Part shown: one piece after another, positions 44,314 through 54,792 of the stretch
Position numbering within the stretch: position 1 is the first letter of the stretch
How the letters are laid out: every line of letters begins with the position of its first letter
Assembly (NCBI GenBank): GCA_016705245.1
Contig: JADIYM010000013.1
Span: 62,001-126,000 of the forward strand
From: Blastocatellia bacterium
GTDB lineage: Bacteria; Acidobacteriota; Blastocatellia; UBA7656; JADIYM01
DNA: 64,000 nucleotides
Reading direction: 5' to 3'
Translations under genes and position numbers: made by a program
Notes under the pieces: generated by a model
What the model saw: the letters and a program-made list of their open reading frames with translations, nothing else
Databases searched by the model: none
Told to the model about the DNA's origin: nothing

Positions 44314-46745
44314 ATGACCATTCGAGGATCCATGCCGCCCGGGCGGCTCGCGGTCGCCGTTGCGTGCGTGGCCTCCGCGATGCTGCTGGTCGAGATCATT
44401 GTCACCCGACTCTTCTCGGTCCTGTTCTACTACCACCTCTCCTTTTTGCCGTTTCGCTGGTGATGTCCGGCCTGGTGATCGGCGGAATCCTCGCAGCGCG
44501 CACGGATCCGCGCGAAGGCTCGGAGGAGGTCTTCGAACGCAGTCTATCGGTCCTCAGCGCCCAGTTCTCGGCGTTGATCATCGTCGCCCTGGTCGCCATC
44601 ACCACGTTTACGCAACCCGACATCGGCGGAGCGCCGTCTCTCGTCATGGTGGCACTGTACGGACTCATCTTCCTTCCGGGACTCATCGCGGCGGGCTCGT
44701 TTCTGGCGATGGCTTTCGCGCGCAACAAGGAGTGGATCGGCACGCTCTACGCGTGGGATCTCGTCGCGGCCGCGGTGGCCTGTCTCCCGGCCATCGCTCT
44801 CCTCAGGCTGTTGCAGGGCCCGGTGGTCCTGCTCGCTCCGGCACTCATTGCGGCCGCTGGCGCGCTGATACTGGCACGCGGCCGTCGTGAGCAGATTGCC
44901 GGTGTTGCCCTGGTCGCACTCTCGGTCGCGATGATCGCCGTGAGCGCTGCAGGCGGGCACACGCTATTCAGAATCACGCCGGAGGGCCTTCGGAAGCCAA
45001 TCCTCGAACGCTGGAACGAGCACAGTCGAATCATTGCCTTCAAGGACGACTCGGCGACCCGCGAGCTCATTATCGACCGGGCGGCCGCGACGTACATGCG
45101 ATCGATGCCATTGAAGCCCGACGGCTCACTTCCCGAGCCGGATCCAGCCTGGCGCAAGGGTGCCCAGTTTCCGGTCTATGCGGTGGAACGTCAGCTCGAC
45201 AATGTCGCGATCATCGGAGTCGGCGGCGGCCAGGATCTGCTCCCTCCGGTCTGGCACGGAGCGAAGCGGATCGACGGCTACGAGCTGAACAAGACCTTCA
45301 TCGACCTGATACAGACCGACTTCAAGGACTTCAACTCGCTGGGCGCCAGGCCTGAAGTGCACCTCATACACAGTGAAGCCCGGGTCGGCATCGCCCACTC
45401 CGGCCGTCAGTACGACGTGATTCAGGCGTCGATGATCGACACGTGGGCGGCAACGGCCAGTGGCGGATTCGTGCTGTCGGAAAATGGCCTCTATACCCGC
45501 GAGGGCTGGCAGGTGTTCCTGTCGCACCTGACCGATAACGGCATCCTCACCATGACGCGGTGGCATATTGCGGATGCTCCTGCCGAGACTCACCGACTGC
45601 TCGCGCTTGCCGCCGAGAGTCTTGCGGACGCAGGTGTCCCGGATCCGCGAGGACACATCGTTTTCCTTCGGTCGACCAAGCTCGAGGAGGGAATAGCCTT
45701 CACGCGTCGTGAAGTTTCGACGTACGGAACGATACTCGTGTCGAAAACACCGTTTGACGAGCCCGAGATCAACCGATTGCGTGTCTGGTGTGACACGATC
45801 GGCGGCGAGTTGCTCGCCGGTCCCGGCGTGCCGTCGTCGGACCCTGTCTTCGATCAGATCCTGAATCCCGCGACGCGTCAGCAGGCCATCGACGACAGCG
45901 TGTTCAACATTGCGCCGCCGACCGATATGCAGCCGTATTTCTTCCTGCAGATTCGGCCATCCGACCTCGTGAACCTGCGACGAACGGACTTCGGTCACAT
46001 TACCGACATCACGTTCAACGGGGTGCGAGTGATGATGATCCTCGGGGCGTGCGCGCTGTTGCTCGTCATAGCGGTCTTGATGCTGACCGTCTTTACACTT
46101 CCGGGATCGCACGCAACGCCTGAGGGCCGCCGGGTCTACCGGTGGATGAGCCTCTACTTCCTCGGCATCGGTTTCGGTTACATCCTCATCCAGCTCGGTC
46201 TCCATCAGCGACTCATCATCATCCTCGGACACCCGACGCTGGCGCTCTCGGTCGTACTCTTTTCCATGCTCCTCGGGACAGGCCTGGGTGCCGCGCTCTC
46301 GGGACGACTCTTCCCGTCGGCAGACATGCGCAGAGTCGCGGCCGTGCTCGTCGGCACGCTGGCGCTGCTCTGGATCGCGATTCCCTTCTTTCCTTCGTTC
46401 GATAACATTGGGTCGTACGGACTGCGACTTGCGGCCATCGGCGCGATGTTGGTCGTAATCGGCGGCGTCCTCGGCTTCGCCTTCCCGGCGGGCGTCCGAC
46501 ACGTGGCGCCGACCGGCGAGTGGGCGGTCCAGAAGATGTGGGCAATCAACGGCGCCGCATCGATCGCCGCTTCGGTCTCTGCCGCGATCATCGGCCTGAC
46601 GATGGGCACCCGCAACGTCGTGCTCTTCGGCGTCCTCTCGTACGTCGTTGCCGGCATCGCCGGCATCGTCGCCCAAACAGTCGCGGAACGCGGCAATCTG
46701 GAGACCGACATCGCTGCCGAACCCGCACCTGAACCGGCCGCGTGA
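44314..46745 (+). CDS. Spermidine-synthase-like membrane protein, frameshifted near the start
   Basis: Multi-pass membrane protein with a central aminopropyltransferase-type Rossmann domain: VAIIGVGGGQDLLPPV, YELNKTFIDLI, YDVIQASMIDTWAATASGGF. Helices lie on both sides, six or more before and after. From the ATG at 44314 the frame runs to LFYYHLSF then stops; a T missing from the T-run near 44447 would restore HLSFFAVSLVMSGLVIGGI, which continues to 46745. The domain lacks evidence of a polyamine substrate, so I call it only synthase-like. It converges, with 31 bases between, on the DUF58 gene. Confidence 0.78.
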
Positions 46746-46776
46746 GGCACAGCGGGGCGAACGCGCGTCCGTCCCG

Positions 46777-47838
46777 CTACAACATTCCGCGCTCTTTCAC
46801 TTCGAGGTACTTGTTGACGAGAGAGAGCGAAAGCCGACCAACCGGCACGTCGAGCGCGAGCCCTCCAGCGTGCGTGATTCGTCGCAGCGCCGCCTCCCGC
46901 TGCCGAAGCAGCTCCTCGGCGACCGACTGTCGATAGACGTCGGCGACCGTCGCCGGCACGTCGCTCACGACGGCTCGCAGATCTGAGTCACCAATCGTCA
47001 CGATGAGCGGAAGGTGCCGCGGAATCAGGAGCCGCGTGTACGCGAGCAGTTCGGCGGACGCTTCTTCGTCGACGAGATCGGTCAGGATGATGACGAGCGA
47101 GCGCCGCCGGCACGCCGTTCCGAGGTGGTTGAAGGCGCGGGCATAACTAGGCTCGATCATCGCCGGCTCGATCGCATAGAGCGCCTCGAGAATCGCCGGC
47201 AACTGGTCACGCGTGTGCGACGGCGGCAGGTACGTGAGGACTTTCCGGCTGAACGTGAGCATGCCGACGTTGTCGTGTCCGGCAAGCGCCACGAAGGCAA
47301 TCGAGAGCGCGGCGTTGATCGCGTGATCCAGCTTGGTGAGGTCACCGATGCGCGCGGTCATCAACCGGCCCGTATCGAGCATTATCATCACGTTCTGACT
47401 GCGCTCGACGGTGTACTCGCGCGTGATCAGTTTTCCTCGACGCGCAGAGGCGGTCCACGAAATGTGGTGGATCTCGTCGCCGTTGACGAACTCTCGCATG
47501 GACTCGAATTCGCGGCCCTGCCCCTTGATGCGCATGCGGCGCTGTCCGAGTCGCAACTGCTTGTTGCGGAATGCATAGAGCTCGTTTTTCTTTGCTTCGC
47601 GAATGTTCGGGTAGACACGGACGTCTCGCGCCGCGGGCCATCGAACCTGACGCCAGACCAGGCCGAGCGGCCCCCGCACTCGGCCCAGCACGTCGCCGAA
47701 ACCGTAGCTTCCACGCGTCGTCGGGTGCAGCGCGTAGCCGAATTCGGCCGTCCCTCCGCTTCGAATACGCAGCGATGCCTCTCTCGACCCGTCGAGCCCG
47801 AGAAGGAGGAAGAACATGTTCGTGAAAACGAACGGCAT
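46777..47838 (-). CDS. DUF58 protein, N-terminally shortened
   Basis: 353 residues. The DUF58 core is clear: LRIKGQGREFESMREFVNGD then IHHISWTASARRGKLITREY, followed by a VWA-like fold with MIMLDTGR. The usual N-terminus (two membrane helices and ~100 residues of beta domain) is missing: only a short hydrophobic stretch MFFLLLGLDG precedes TTRGSYGFGDV. The MoxR gene ends 52 bases upstream, so the missing part is not simply in another frame. DUF58 and MoxR usually form an operon and act together in envelope or periplasmic maturation. Confidence 0.85.
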   Translation of the reverse strand: MPFVFTNMFFLLLGLDGSREASLRIRSGGTAEFGYALHPTTRGSYGFGDVLGRVRGPLGLVWRQVRWPAARDVRVYPNIREAKKNELYAFRNKQLRLGQRRMRIKGQGREFESMREFVNGDEIHHISWTASARRGKLITREYTVERSQNVMIMLDTGRLMTARIGDLTKLDHAINAALSIAFVALAGHDNVGMLTFSRKVLTYLPPSHTRDQLPAILEALYAIEPAMIEPSYARAFNHLGTACRRRSLVIILTDLVDEEASAELLAYTRLLIPRHLPLIVTIGDSDLRAVVSDVPATVADVYRQSVAEELLRQREAALRRITHAGGLALDVPVGRLSLSLVNKYLEVKERGML

Positions 47839-47890
47839 GTCGAATCGGCTCCTCGGTATGAAACGTGGCTGCCCTGTCTCGACTCACGCC

Positions 47891-48844
47891 TCAGCGCGGC
47901 ACGTCCACGCCGGCGATCAACCCGGTCAGGACCTGGTCCGACGTCTGGCCCTCGATCTCGGCTTCGGACCGCAGAACGATACGATGGCGAAGGACGGGAA
48001 GGGCGATCTCCTTGACGTCATCCGGCACGACGAACTCGCGACCGCGCATCGCGGCCATCGCCTTGCACGCCAGCAGCAGGCCGACGCTGGCACGCGGACT
48101 CGCCCCCCAGGCGATGTTCGGAGCCTGCCGCGTGCGACGGACGATATTTACGACGTACCGCCCGATTCCCTCCTCGACACGTACACCGCGGACCTCTGCG
48201 CGGCACTGACCCACGGCGGCCGGATCCGCAATCGGTCGCAGATCCACGGCATCGAGACGGCGCGCATTGAATCCCATCTGCCAGAGACGGACGACCTCGA
48301 GCTCCTCCTGCTCGGTCGGATACCCGACGAGAACCTTGAGCAGGAAGCGGTCGAGCTGCGCTTCCGGAAGCGGATACGTCCCCTCGTATTCGATCGGGTT
48401 CTGGGTCGCCAGCACCGTGAAGAGCGGTGACAGGGGGTGCCGCTCGCCGTCGATCGTCGTCTGCCGCTCCTCCATCGCCTCGAGCAGCGCGGCCTGGGTC
48501 TTGGGAGGCGTTCGATTGATTTCGTCGGCCAGGAGCACGTCTGTGAAGATCGGTCCCTGGCGCAGGGTGAACGCGCTGGTTCCAAGATTGAAGATGTTCG
48601 TTCCAGTCACGTCCGCGGGCATGAGATCCGGCGTGAACTGGATGCGATTGAAGCCCGCGCCGAGAATCCGTGCCAGCGCCTTGACGGCAAGCGTCTTACC
48701 TGTCCCGGGTACGCCCTCGATGAGCACGTGCCCGTCGGCGAACAGAGCGACCAGCACCTGATCGATGAATGCGTCCTGGCCGATGATGACCTTTCGCATC
48801 TCGGTGCGGATGTGTTCTGCGACTTGGGCGACAGTTGCGGGCAA
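47891..48844 (-). CDS. MoxR-family AAA+ ATPase
   Basis: 317 residues, start TTG at 48844 with AAAGGA upstream. Walker A IEGVPGTGKTLAVKAL, Walker B LLADEINRTPPKTQAALLEAMEE, sensor 1 LATQNPIEYEG, and PLPEAQLDRFLLKV. These are chaperone-like ATPases that act with a VWA protein, here DUF58. The frame continues upstream into the repeat region, but those residues are repeat translations and were rejected. Confidence 0.93.
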   Translation of the reverse strand: MPATVAQVAEHIRTEMRKVIIGQDAFIDQVLVALFADGHVLIEGVPGTGKTLAVKALARILGAGFNRIQFTPDLMPADVTGTNIFNLGTSAFTLRQGPIFTDVLLADEINRTPPKTQAALLEAMEERQTTIDGERHPLSPLFTVLATQNPIEYEGTYPLPEAQLDRFLLKVLVGYPTEQEELEVVRLWQMGFNARRLDAVDLRPIADPAAVGQCRAEVRGVRVEEGIGRYVVNIVRRTRQAPNIAWGASPRASVGLLLACKAMAAMRGREFVVPDDVKEIALPVLRHRIVLRSEAEIEGQTSDQVLTGLIAGVDVPR

Positions 48845-49104
48845 GCGGGGATCCTTTATCGGCCGTTGAATATGCGGCCGCCACTCTAACCCAAGTTCGG
48901 CACGAATGCCCGCAAGTCCAAGGGATGTCCAAACGCGCCCCGTTTGACCCAGAACCCCGAGCGCAGCGAGGGGCCGACCGTAGGTCAGACGCGTGGTGGG
49001 TAGACGCGCGACGGGGAAGACGCGTGGTGGGGCAGACGGGTCGTTGGTCAGAGGAGCGGTGCGATTTACTCTTGTTGTGTTGGACCTCGGCCCCTCGCTT
49101 CGCT

Positions 49105-49465
49105 CTGAGCGTGTCCCACAGTTTGTGCTGGACACGGTCAGAAGTGCAGCGAGGGGCCGACCGAGCGCTCGAGCTGGTGGTGGCGGACGCAAAAGGATCG
49201 GGCGAGCGGTACAACCACTGGGCGGGAGATGCAAGGCCGGCCGCTCACTGCGTTCGCGGTTCTGGGACGTGCGGTCGGGAGAGCGGTCCCCGTCGGCCGC
49301 AGGCCGACCCGGAACCGCGAACGCAGTGAGCGGCCGGCCGTGGTGAGCGCTCACGTCGGTGGTTGCGGATGCAGGCGGATCGGGCGTGCACCGCAATGTG
49401 GCAAGTCTTCATGAACGCGACACAGATGCCCGTGTCCAGCCGATTTGATTATGGGTAAAGGTCAG
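49105..49465 (-). repeat. 361-bp long inverted repeat, right copy (within gap 48845-49565)
   Basis: Reverse-complement partner of 40356-40716 with ~99% identity. It lies between the MoxR start and the TonB receptor end. A complete family B arm (GACCCAGAACCCCGAGCGCA) precedes it at 48948-48979 and a B half-arm follows at 49473-49492. No gene is visible in this 721-base stretch. Confidence 0.9.
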
Positions 49466-49517
49466 CGCTTCGCTCGGGGTTCTGGGTCAAACGTAGCGCG
49501 TTCTCAAGGGCTTCAAT

Positions 49518-49554
49518 GACAATCGCCGGAGGCCGATGGCCTCCGGCGATTGTC
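49518..49554 (-). terminator. Perfect 17-bp hairpin after the TonB receptor gene
   Basis: GACAATCGCCGGAGGCC and its exact complement flank the trinucleotide GAT. It lies 12 bases beyond the receptor's stop codon. A long T-run is absent, so it may stabilise the mRNA end as well as terminate. Confidence 0.8.
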
Positions 49555-49565
49555 GTGACGCCAGA

Positions 49566-52500
49566 TCAGAAGGAAATGCGCGCCGCAAACTGCACTACGC
49601 GTGGCGCGTTGAGAGTCTGCGTCACACGTCCGAAATTGACGCTGTTGACGTCCTGTGACGTGATGAAGAAGATCGGAGTGTTCAGGACATTGAAGAATTC
49701 GAACCGCAACTGAGCACTGACGCGCTCGGTAACGGCAATGTCCTTGATCAAGCTTGCGTCCCAGTTGAAGTTCGAGGGCGCGTTGAACTGCAGGAACTGC
49801 AACGATCCCAGTTGGCCCGGACCCGGGAGGAAAAACGCCTGCCCCGGGAACGGATCCTGTCCCGGTGGCGCCACCGCACGGCCATCGGGTCCGATGACCG
49901 ACGGATCGATGTAGAACACTCCGTTCGGTGTCCTCTGAATGCCGAACAGGTCCTTGATCTGGTCACGCGTCAGCGACGAGTCGACCTGCGTCGAGCCCGG
50001 CGTGTACAAACCCCAGTTCGAGTTCACCGAAATGGGCGCCCCGCTGTTCCAGTTGAGGATCGACGTCATCGTCCACCCGCTCGCCAGATGCTCGAGGACC
50101 GAGTTCTCGGGATCCCAACGCTTGCCTTCACCGAACGGGAGCTCATAGATCACGTTCGCCTTGAAGTTGTGCGTCGTGTCGAAGAGCAGCCGGCGCTTGT
50201 CGTAGTTGAGGTTGTTGATGTTGAACGGGAAATCCTGGCGCTGCTGCTGTGTCCCGACGCCGAATCCGTAAGCCTTGCCGAACGTGTAGTTCGCCTGGAA
50301 TCCGAGGTCCTTCGAGAAGCGGCGCCGTACTTCCACCTGCAGCGCGTTGTAGTTCGAGAACGCTTCGTTGCCGAGCACGAGCGAGAAGAAAGTGCTCGGG
50401 TTCTGGACGAAAATGTCCGATCCGCCGAATCCGTTCAGGAAGTAGATCTGCCCTAGATCGGCCGCGCGTCCCTGTTGAATGAACTGGCGGATTGTCGAGT
50501 TCGTCAGCAGTCCGCCCGCCTGGAGCGACGCGAAGACCGGAAGCGGCAGGCTGCCGCGAATGTTCGGGTTGTACCGCGGATCGAAGACGCCGTTGCTTGC
50601 CTGCGCCAGGTAGCCGTTGCGCTGCGCCTGCGCGACGTCGGCGGCAAATCCGTTCGAGATGACGTTGATGTCGTTGTAGTTGATGTTCGACAGCAGATCG
50701 CGTCCGCGGTTGCCGACGTAGCGGATCGCGAGTGCTGTATCCCAGCCGAGCTCGCGTTCAACGCCGACGTTCCACTGCTGGTAATACGGCGTCTTGAGCT
50801 CGGGATCGATCCCCGCGATGAACAGCTGGTTGTTCTGGGCGAACGCCTCACGATACGAAAGCGGAATCTGGACATCCGGCGGAGCAAGTTCGGTGCCGAG
50901 CACCGTGTTGATGTCGCGCGCAAGAAGACCAAATGTGTCGCCGGTTGCGATGTTCGTATTCAGTCCCGGATTCGTCTCTGCGACGAGCTGAACGGCCCGG
51001 ACCGACTCGTCGTTGATGAACGCGATCGAAAATCCGCCGCGAACCACCGTCTTTCCATCGCCGAACACGTCCCAGGCGGCGCCGAGGTTTGGACCGAAGT
51101 TATTCTTGTCAGGCTTGAAGTAGAAACCGTCGACAAAGTCGAATGTGCCGTTCGGATCGATCGCCGATCCGATGCCGCCGGAGCCTGTCGGCAGCAGGCC
51201 GCGGTTCTCGGTCTCGCGCAGCGGCGAGATGTAGTCCCATCGAAGCCCCAGGTTCAGCGTGAGGCGCGAATTGAAACGCCAGGTATCCGACACGTAGAGC
51301 GCGTATTGATTGATCACGTTCTCCTGAAGCTGCTGGATCGGCTGGAAAACGAGATTGTCCTTGGACGCCACGTTGTATTCGCGGGTCGCCGAGTCGATGA
51401 TGCCCGCAAGAGTCGCGATGAGCGCGTTGGCGTTCGCAACCGTGTTCGGGGATGCGCCCGCCGGATTCGGGAAGTCGCCCGAGCCGACGACGAAAGCGTC
51501 CGGCGTCGACGTGTTCGATCCGATCGCGATCCTTGGAGTGAGGTTGAAACTCTTAACGTTGCGGAGATTGACGAAATCGGCGCGGAACCCGAAGCGCAGG
51601 AAGTGGTCGCCCGTGATGTACGACGCGTCGTCGATGACCGACGTCACGATCGTTCTCCGCAGCTGCGGATCGAAGGCGACCTGCGGATCGGTGTTGAGCG
51701 GGAAAACGACGAAGTACGGAATATCCTCCGGTTGATCGACGCCGAACAGGACCGAGGAATTGTTGACCCCCGCGCGCAGGTCGTTCGTCAGACGGTCCGT
51801 CACGTTCGAGTTCCACCCGACGACGCCGAAGTGCACCGAGCTCGTCGTGAACCCGGTCGCCACCTCATTGAAGCTGCCGTCGATGTCGGCGCGCGCGTCT
51901 CGCTCGCCCGTGTACTGATAGACCGCTTCCAGGTTGTGACGATCGTTGACGACGTAGTCGAGCCGCGTCGTGCCCTGGTTGCGATTCGTCGGAGTCGACT
52001 TGTTGAAGCTGTAGCCCGACGTGACGAGTCCGTCTCCGGCCAGGTCGCTGTTGGGCAGCGGCACCTGGGCGAGCAGCGACTGCGTGATCGGATCCAGCGC
52101 AAAGTCGCGGAGCTGGTGGAGGTTCACGGATCGCACCTGATTCGTAACCGAATCGAGATACTGGAACACGCCGGAGCGCGCTTCGGGCGTCAGCACCGTC
52201 GTAGTGAACGGCGTCGCTGAGCGCTCGCGGAAGCCCTCGTAGGATCCGAAGAAGAAGAACTTGTTGCGACCGTCGTAGAGATTCGGGATGTACACCGGAC
52301 CGCCCACGGCAAAGCCGAATTGATTCCGGATGAGCTGCGGCCGCTCGATGCGCGGCGTGGCCGCATTGTTGAACCAGTCGTTGGCCCCGAACGCGTCGTT
52401 GCGGTGGTACTCGAAGACTTCTCCGTGCAACTCGTTCGTTCCGGACGGCGTGACGAGCCGGATCGATGATGCGCCGGACTGGTCTGACGACGCGTTCTGC

Positions 52501-53195
52501 GACGTGACCGAGAACTCGCTGACACCCGAGACCGTTGTCCGATTCGGCGAAAACGACAATGCGTTCTCGCGCACGGCATAGTCCTGAATCGGAATGCCGT
52601 CCTGGGTGATCACACCCGAAGAGCTGCGCTGGCCGTTGATCGTGACACCCGCGCGGCCATTCGGAACGGTGACGCCCGGCTGAAGCTGAATGAGCTGGAG
52701 CGGATTGCGGCCGTCGAGCGGAAGCTCCGAGACCTGCCTGGGCGTGACGGTATTGGTGAGCTCGGCGTTCGTCGAGGTCACGATGTTCTCGCCAGCGGTT
52801 ACGGTCACACTTTCGGATACACCGCCGGCCGCGAGCTCCGCGACCAACCCGTATGACTTGCCGACTTCGATCACGACCTGTTCGAAATTGGACGTCTGGA
52901 AGTTGGCCGCCTCGACCGTCACCGTGTAGCTCCCAACGGGAAGCAGCGGAAACGTCGCGACACCGTTCTCATTCGAGACGGCCGTGGAGGACTGTGCGGT
53001 GCCGAAGTTAGTCGCGGTCACCGTTGCACCAACGATGGTTGCACCGGCTTCATCCTTGATCGTGACGATGAGGCTGCCGTTGGAGCCCTGCGCTGCCATC
53101 GCCAGTCCCGACCCGATCGAGGCGGAACCGCTGGCAAACGTCGCGAAAAGCGCGATGAGGGCCACCATCCTGCGCGTCGCAAAGTGAAATTTCAT
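49566..53195 (-). CDS. TonB-dependent receptor with N-terminal carboxypeptidase-regulatory domain (Oar-like)
   Basis: 1209-residue outer-membrane protein, starting at an ATG with AAGGAG upstream. Signal peptide ~1-34, then a CarboxypepD_reg-type beta-sandwich (GSLIVTIKDEAGATIVGATVTA, TFPLLPVGSYTVTVEAANF), a plug domain (ELPLDGRNPLQLIQLQPGV, NGQRSSSGVITQDG), and a long barrel ending RVVQFAARISF. The typical final aromatic is present. The type is heavily expanded in Acidobacteria and probably imports oligosaccharides or similar; the substrate is unknown. It is transcribed alone and followed by a hairpin terminator. Confidence 0.92.
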   Translation of the reverse strand: MKFHFATRRMVALIALFATFASGSASIGSGLAMAAQGSNGSLIVTIKDEAGATIVGATVTATNFGTAQSSTAVSNENGVATFPLLPVGSYTVTVEAANFQTSNFEQVVIEVGKSYGLVAELAAGGVSESVTVTAGENIVTSTNAELTNTVTPRQVSELPLDGRNPLQLIQLQPGVTVPNGRAGVTINGQRSSSGVITQDGIPIQDYAVRENALSFSPNRTTVSGVSEFSVTSQNASSDQSGASSIRLVTPSGTNELHGEVFEYHRNDAFGANDWFNNAATPRIERPQLIRNQFGFAVGGPVYIPNLYDGRNKFFFFGSYEGFRERSATPFTTTVLTPEARSGVFQYLDSVTNQVRSVNLHQLRDFALDPITQSLLAQVPLPNSDLAGDGLVTSGYSFNKSTPTNRNQGTTRLDYVVNDRHNLEAVYQYTGERDARADIDGSFNEVATGFTTSSVHFGVVGWNSNVTDRLTNDLRAGVNNSSVLFGVDQPEDIPYFVVFPLNTDPQVAFDPQLRRTIVTSVIDDASYITGDHFLRFGFRADFVNLRNVKSFNLTPRIAIGSNTSTPDAFVVGSGDFPNPAGASPNTVANANALIATLAGIIDSATREYNVASKDNLVFQPIQQLQENVINQYALYVSDTWRFNSRLTLNLGLRWDYISPLRETENRGLLPTGSGGIGSAIDPNGTFDFVDGFYFKPDKNNFGPNLGAAWDVFGDGKTVVRGGFSIAFINDESVRAVQLVAETNPGLNTNIATGDTFGLLARDINTVLGTELAPPDVQIPLSYREAFAQNNQLFIAGIDPELKTPYYQQWNVGVERELGWDTALAIRYVGNRGRDLLSNINYNDINVISNGFAADVAQAQRNGYLAQASNGVFDPRYNPNIRGSLPLPVFASLQAGGLLTNSTIRQFIQQGRAADLGQIYFLNGFGGSDIFVQNPSTFFSLVLGNEAFSNYNALQVEVRRRFSKDLGFQANYTFGKAYGFGVGTQQQRQDFPFNINNLNYDKRRLLFDTTHNFKANVIYELPFGEGKRWDPENSVLEHLASGWTMTSILNWNSGAPISVNSNWGLYTPGSTQVDSSLTRDQIKDLFGIQRTPNGVFYIDPSVIGPDGRAVAPPGQDPFPGQAFFLPGPGQLGSLQFLQFNAPSNFNWDASLIKDIAVTERVSAQLRFEFFNVLNTPIFFITSQDVNSVNFGRVTQTLNAPRVVQFAARISF

Positions 53196-53722
53196 GGGAA
53201 TCTCCTTACTCTCGGCTTCCACCCGGTGAAGCCCAACCCTTGCTGGATTCGCGCGTGCTCGAATTCCGAAAGCACGCTGTTCCACTGCACCGGTGCAACG
53301 AGTGTTCCAGCGGGCCGAGCGGTGTCGATTGTTGATTTCAGGAGACTTGTGGATTCGGGCGGACCCATGGAAACCGAGAAGCTCAACCAGAAATATGAAC
53401 GAATCCGAGAATCAGATTTTCTGTAATCTGCTGAATACGGGAGAGTTACATTTGTTACAGTTGGAAAGCGTGGGTAGGTGTGTGGCCCGGAGCGCCAATC
53501 GAATGCGATCGGTCGTGCTCACAATTGTGCTTTTCGAGTTGGACCCGATCGCCCGGCACTGATCGAGATTTTGGAATGGCAAGATGGCCCCTCTCTACCG
53601 CTCGGGGTTCTGGTTCTTCTCTCGATGTGAAGATTTTCGCGATTTTTTCTTGCGCGACGCGTCAAGTCTCGCGTACAGTGCGGTTTGCCCCAACCAGCCA
53701 GGTTTAAGGACACACCAACAGC
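53196..53722. other. Divergent promoter region between the TonB receptor and MreB-like genes
   Basis: 527 bases with a locally AT-rich core (53385-53465), including AGATTTTCTGTAATCT (a small hairpin) and GTTACATTTGTTACAG (a near-direct TTACA repeat), plausible regulator sites. A degenerate family B arm (CGCTCGGGGTTCTGG) lies near 53600. No gene is visible. Confidence 0.4.
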
Positions 53723-54757
53723 GTGGGAGTTCTCTCGATTTTCCCGGGAATTCGCCGGCGGATTGCGGACCCTGATCTAGCGATTGATCTCGGAACCGCA
53801 AATACCCGCATGTACGCAGCAGGAAAGGGGCTTCTTGCTGACGAACCATCCGTCGTTGGAATCAGTGCCGAGACCGGCTTCGTCGAGGCCATCGGGTCAC
53901 GCGCGGCCAGCCTGGCCACGAATCCCGACGAGAGCTTCCGGTCGGTGTTTCCGTTGCGTGCCGGGGTCATCGAAGACCTCGACGCCGCAGCCGCACTGCT
54001 GACACCACTTTTCCGGCGCGCCAAGCGCTTCGGATTGATTCGGCCTCGAGTCCTCGCTTGTGCGCCGACCGATGCCTGCGACGAAGAGCGCGCGGCGATC
54101 GTCGAAGCCGCATCGCGAGCAGGCGCTGCATCGGTGACGATCGCGCCTGAGCCGCTGGCCGCGGCAATCGGTGCCGGTCTCGACGTGTCGTCCCCTTATG
54201 CCCAGATGATCGTCGACGTCGGCGACGGTGTGACCGACATTGCCGTCATCTGCTCGGGCGAAGTCATTCTGGCCTCTGCGGTCCGAACGGCGTGCAGCGA
54301 TCTGCATACGGCGGTTCGGAGGTCGATCGTCGACTCTCACGGTGCGTGGCTCTACATGCGGGAGGCCGAGCGCCTCACGCGCACGGTCGGCGTCGCCCGC
54401 GGCGAACGACCGGTCCGGGAGCACACGGCGCGGGGCGCTGATTGCCGAACGGGGCGAGACACGCGAATCACCGTAAGCAACCGCGAAGTATCTGCCGCGA
54501 TGGATCCTGTCGTCGATACGATCATCGGCGCCGTCCTTCGTGTCGTTGCCGATCTGCCGACCGGAACATCGTGCGAAGTCATCGAGAGCGGAGTGTGCCT
54601 GACCGGTGGCGGTGCCGCACTTCCAGGACTTGCAGAGCTACTTGCGAAGGAAACCCAGCTCGACGTCAAGCCCGCGGCGGATCCGCTTCGTGCCGTGATC
54701 AACGGTGCACGACAGATGCTGACGGTCTGCAATCGAACCGGCCTCTGGATGAACTGA
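53723..54757 (+). CDS. MreB-like actin-family protein, divergent paralogue
   Basis: 344 residues from a GTG with AAGGA upstream. Actin-fold nucleotide motifs: phosphate-1 AIDLGTANTRMY, phosphate-2 IVDVGDGVTDIAVI, and adenosine loop CLTGGGAALPGLAELL. The protein is clearly in the MreB family but diverges from canonical rod-shape MreB in the connecting regions (an Arg-rich stretch around residue 235). No mreC or mreD follows, so a specialised filament or regulatory role is possible. Confidence 0.8.
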   Translation: MGVLSIFPGIRRRIADPDLAIDLGTANTRMYAAGKGLLADEPSVVGISAETGFVEAIGSRAASLATNPDESFRSVFPLRAGVIEDLDAAAALLTPLFRRAKRFGLIRPRVLACAPTDACDEERAAIVEAASRAGAASVTIAPEPLAAAIGAGLDVSSPYAQMIVDVGDGVTDIAVICSGEVILASAVRTACSDLHTAVRRSIVDSHGAWLYMREAERLTRTVGVARGERPVREHTARGADCRTGRDTRITVSNREVSAAMDPVVDTIIGAVLRVVADLPTGTSCEVIESGVCLTGGGAALPGLAELLAKETQLDVKPAADPLRAVINGARQMLTVCNRTGLWMN

Positions 54758-54792
54758 GCCGGGTCGCTGTCCGGGCCGTTGTCCGTGTTGCA

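Noticed and set aside
45126..46676. Long minus-strand frame (516 codons) opposite the spermidine-synthase-like gene
   Set aside because: Antisense shadow with highly charged, repeat-free sequence; the plus-strand protein has clear domains.
48845..49396. 184-residue N-terminal extension of MoxR
   Set aside because: The extension translates family B and the long inverted repeat; the TTG at 48844 has a Shine-Dalgarno motif and gives normal MoxR length.
40356..49465. Composite transposon bounded by the 361-bp inverted repeats
   Set aside because: No transposase or integrase lies inside or beside the repeats and no target-site duplication is apparent; the contents are ordinary housekeeping-type genes.
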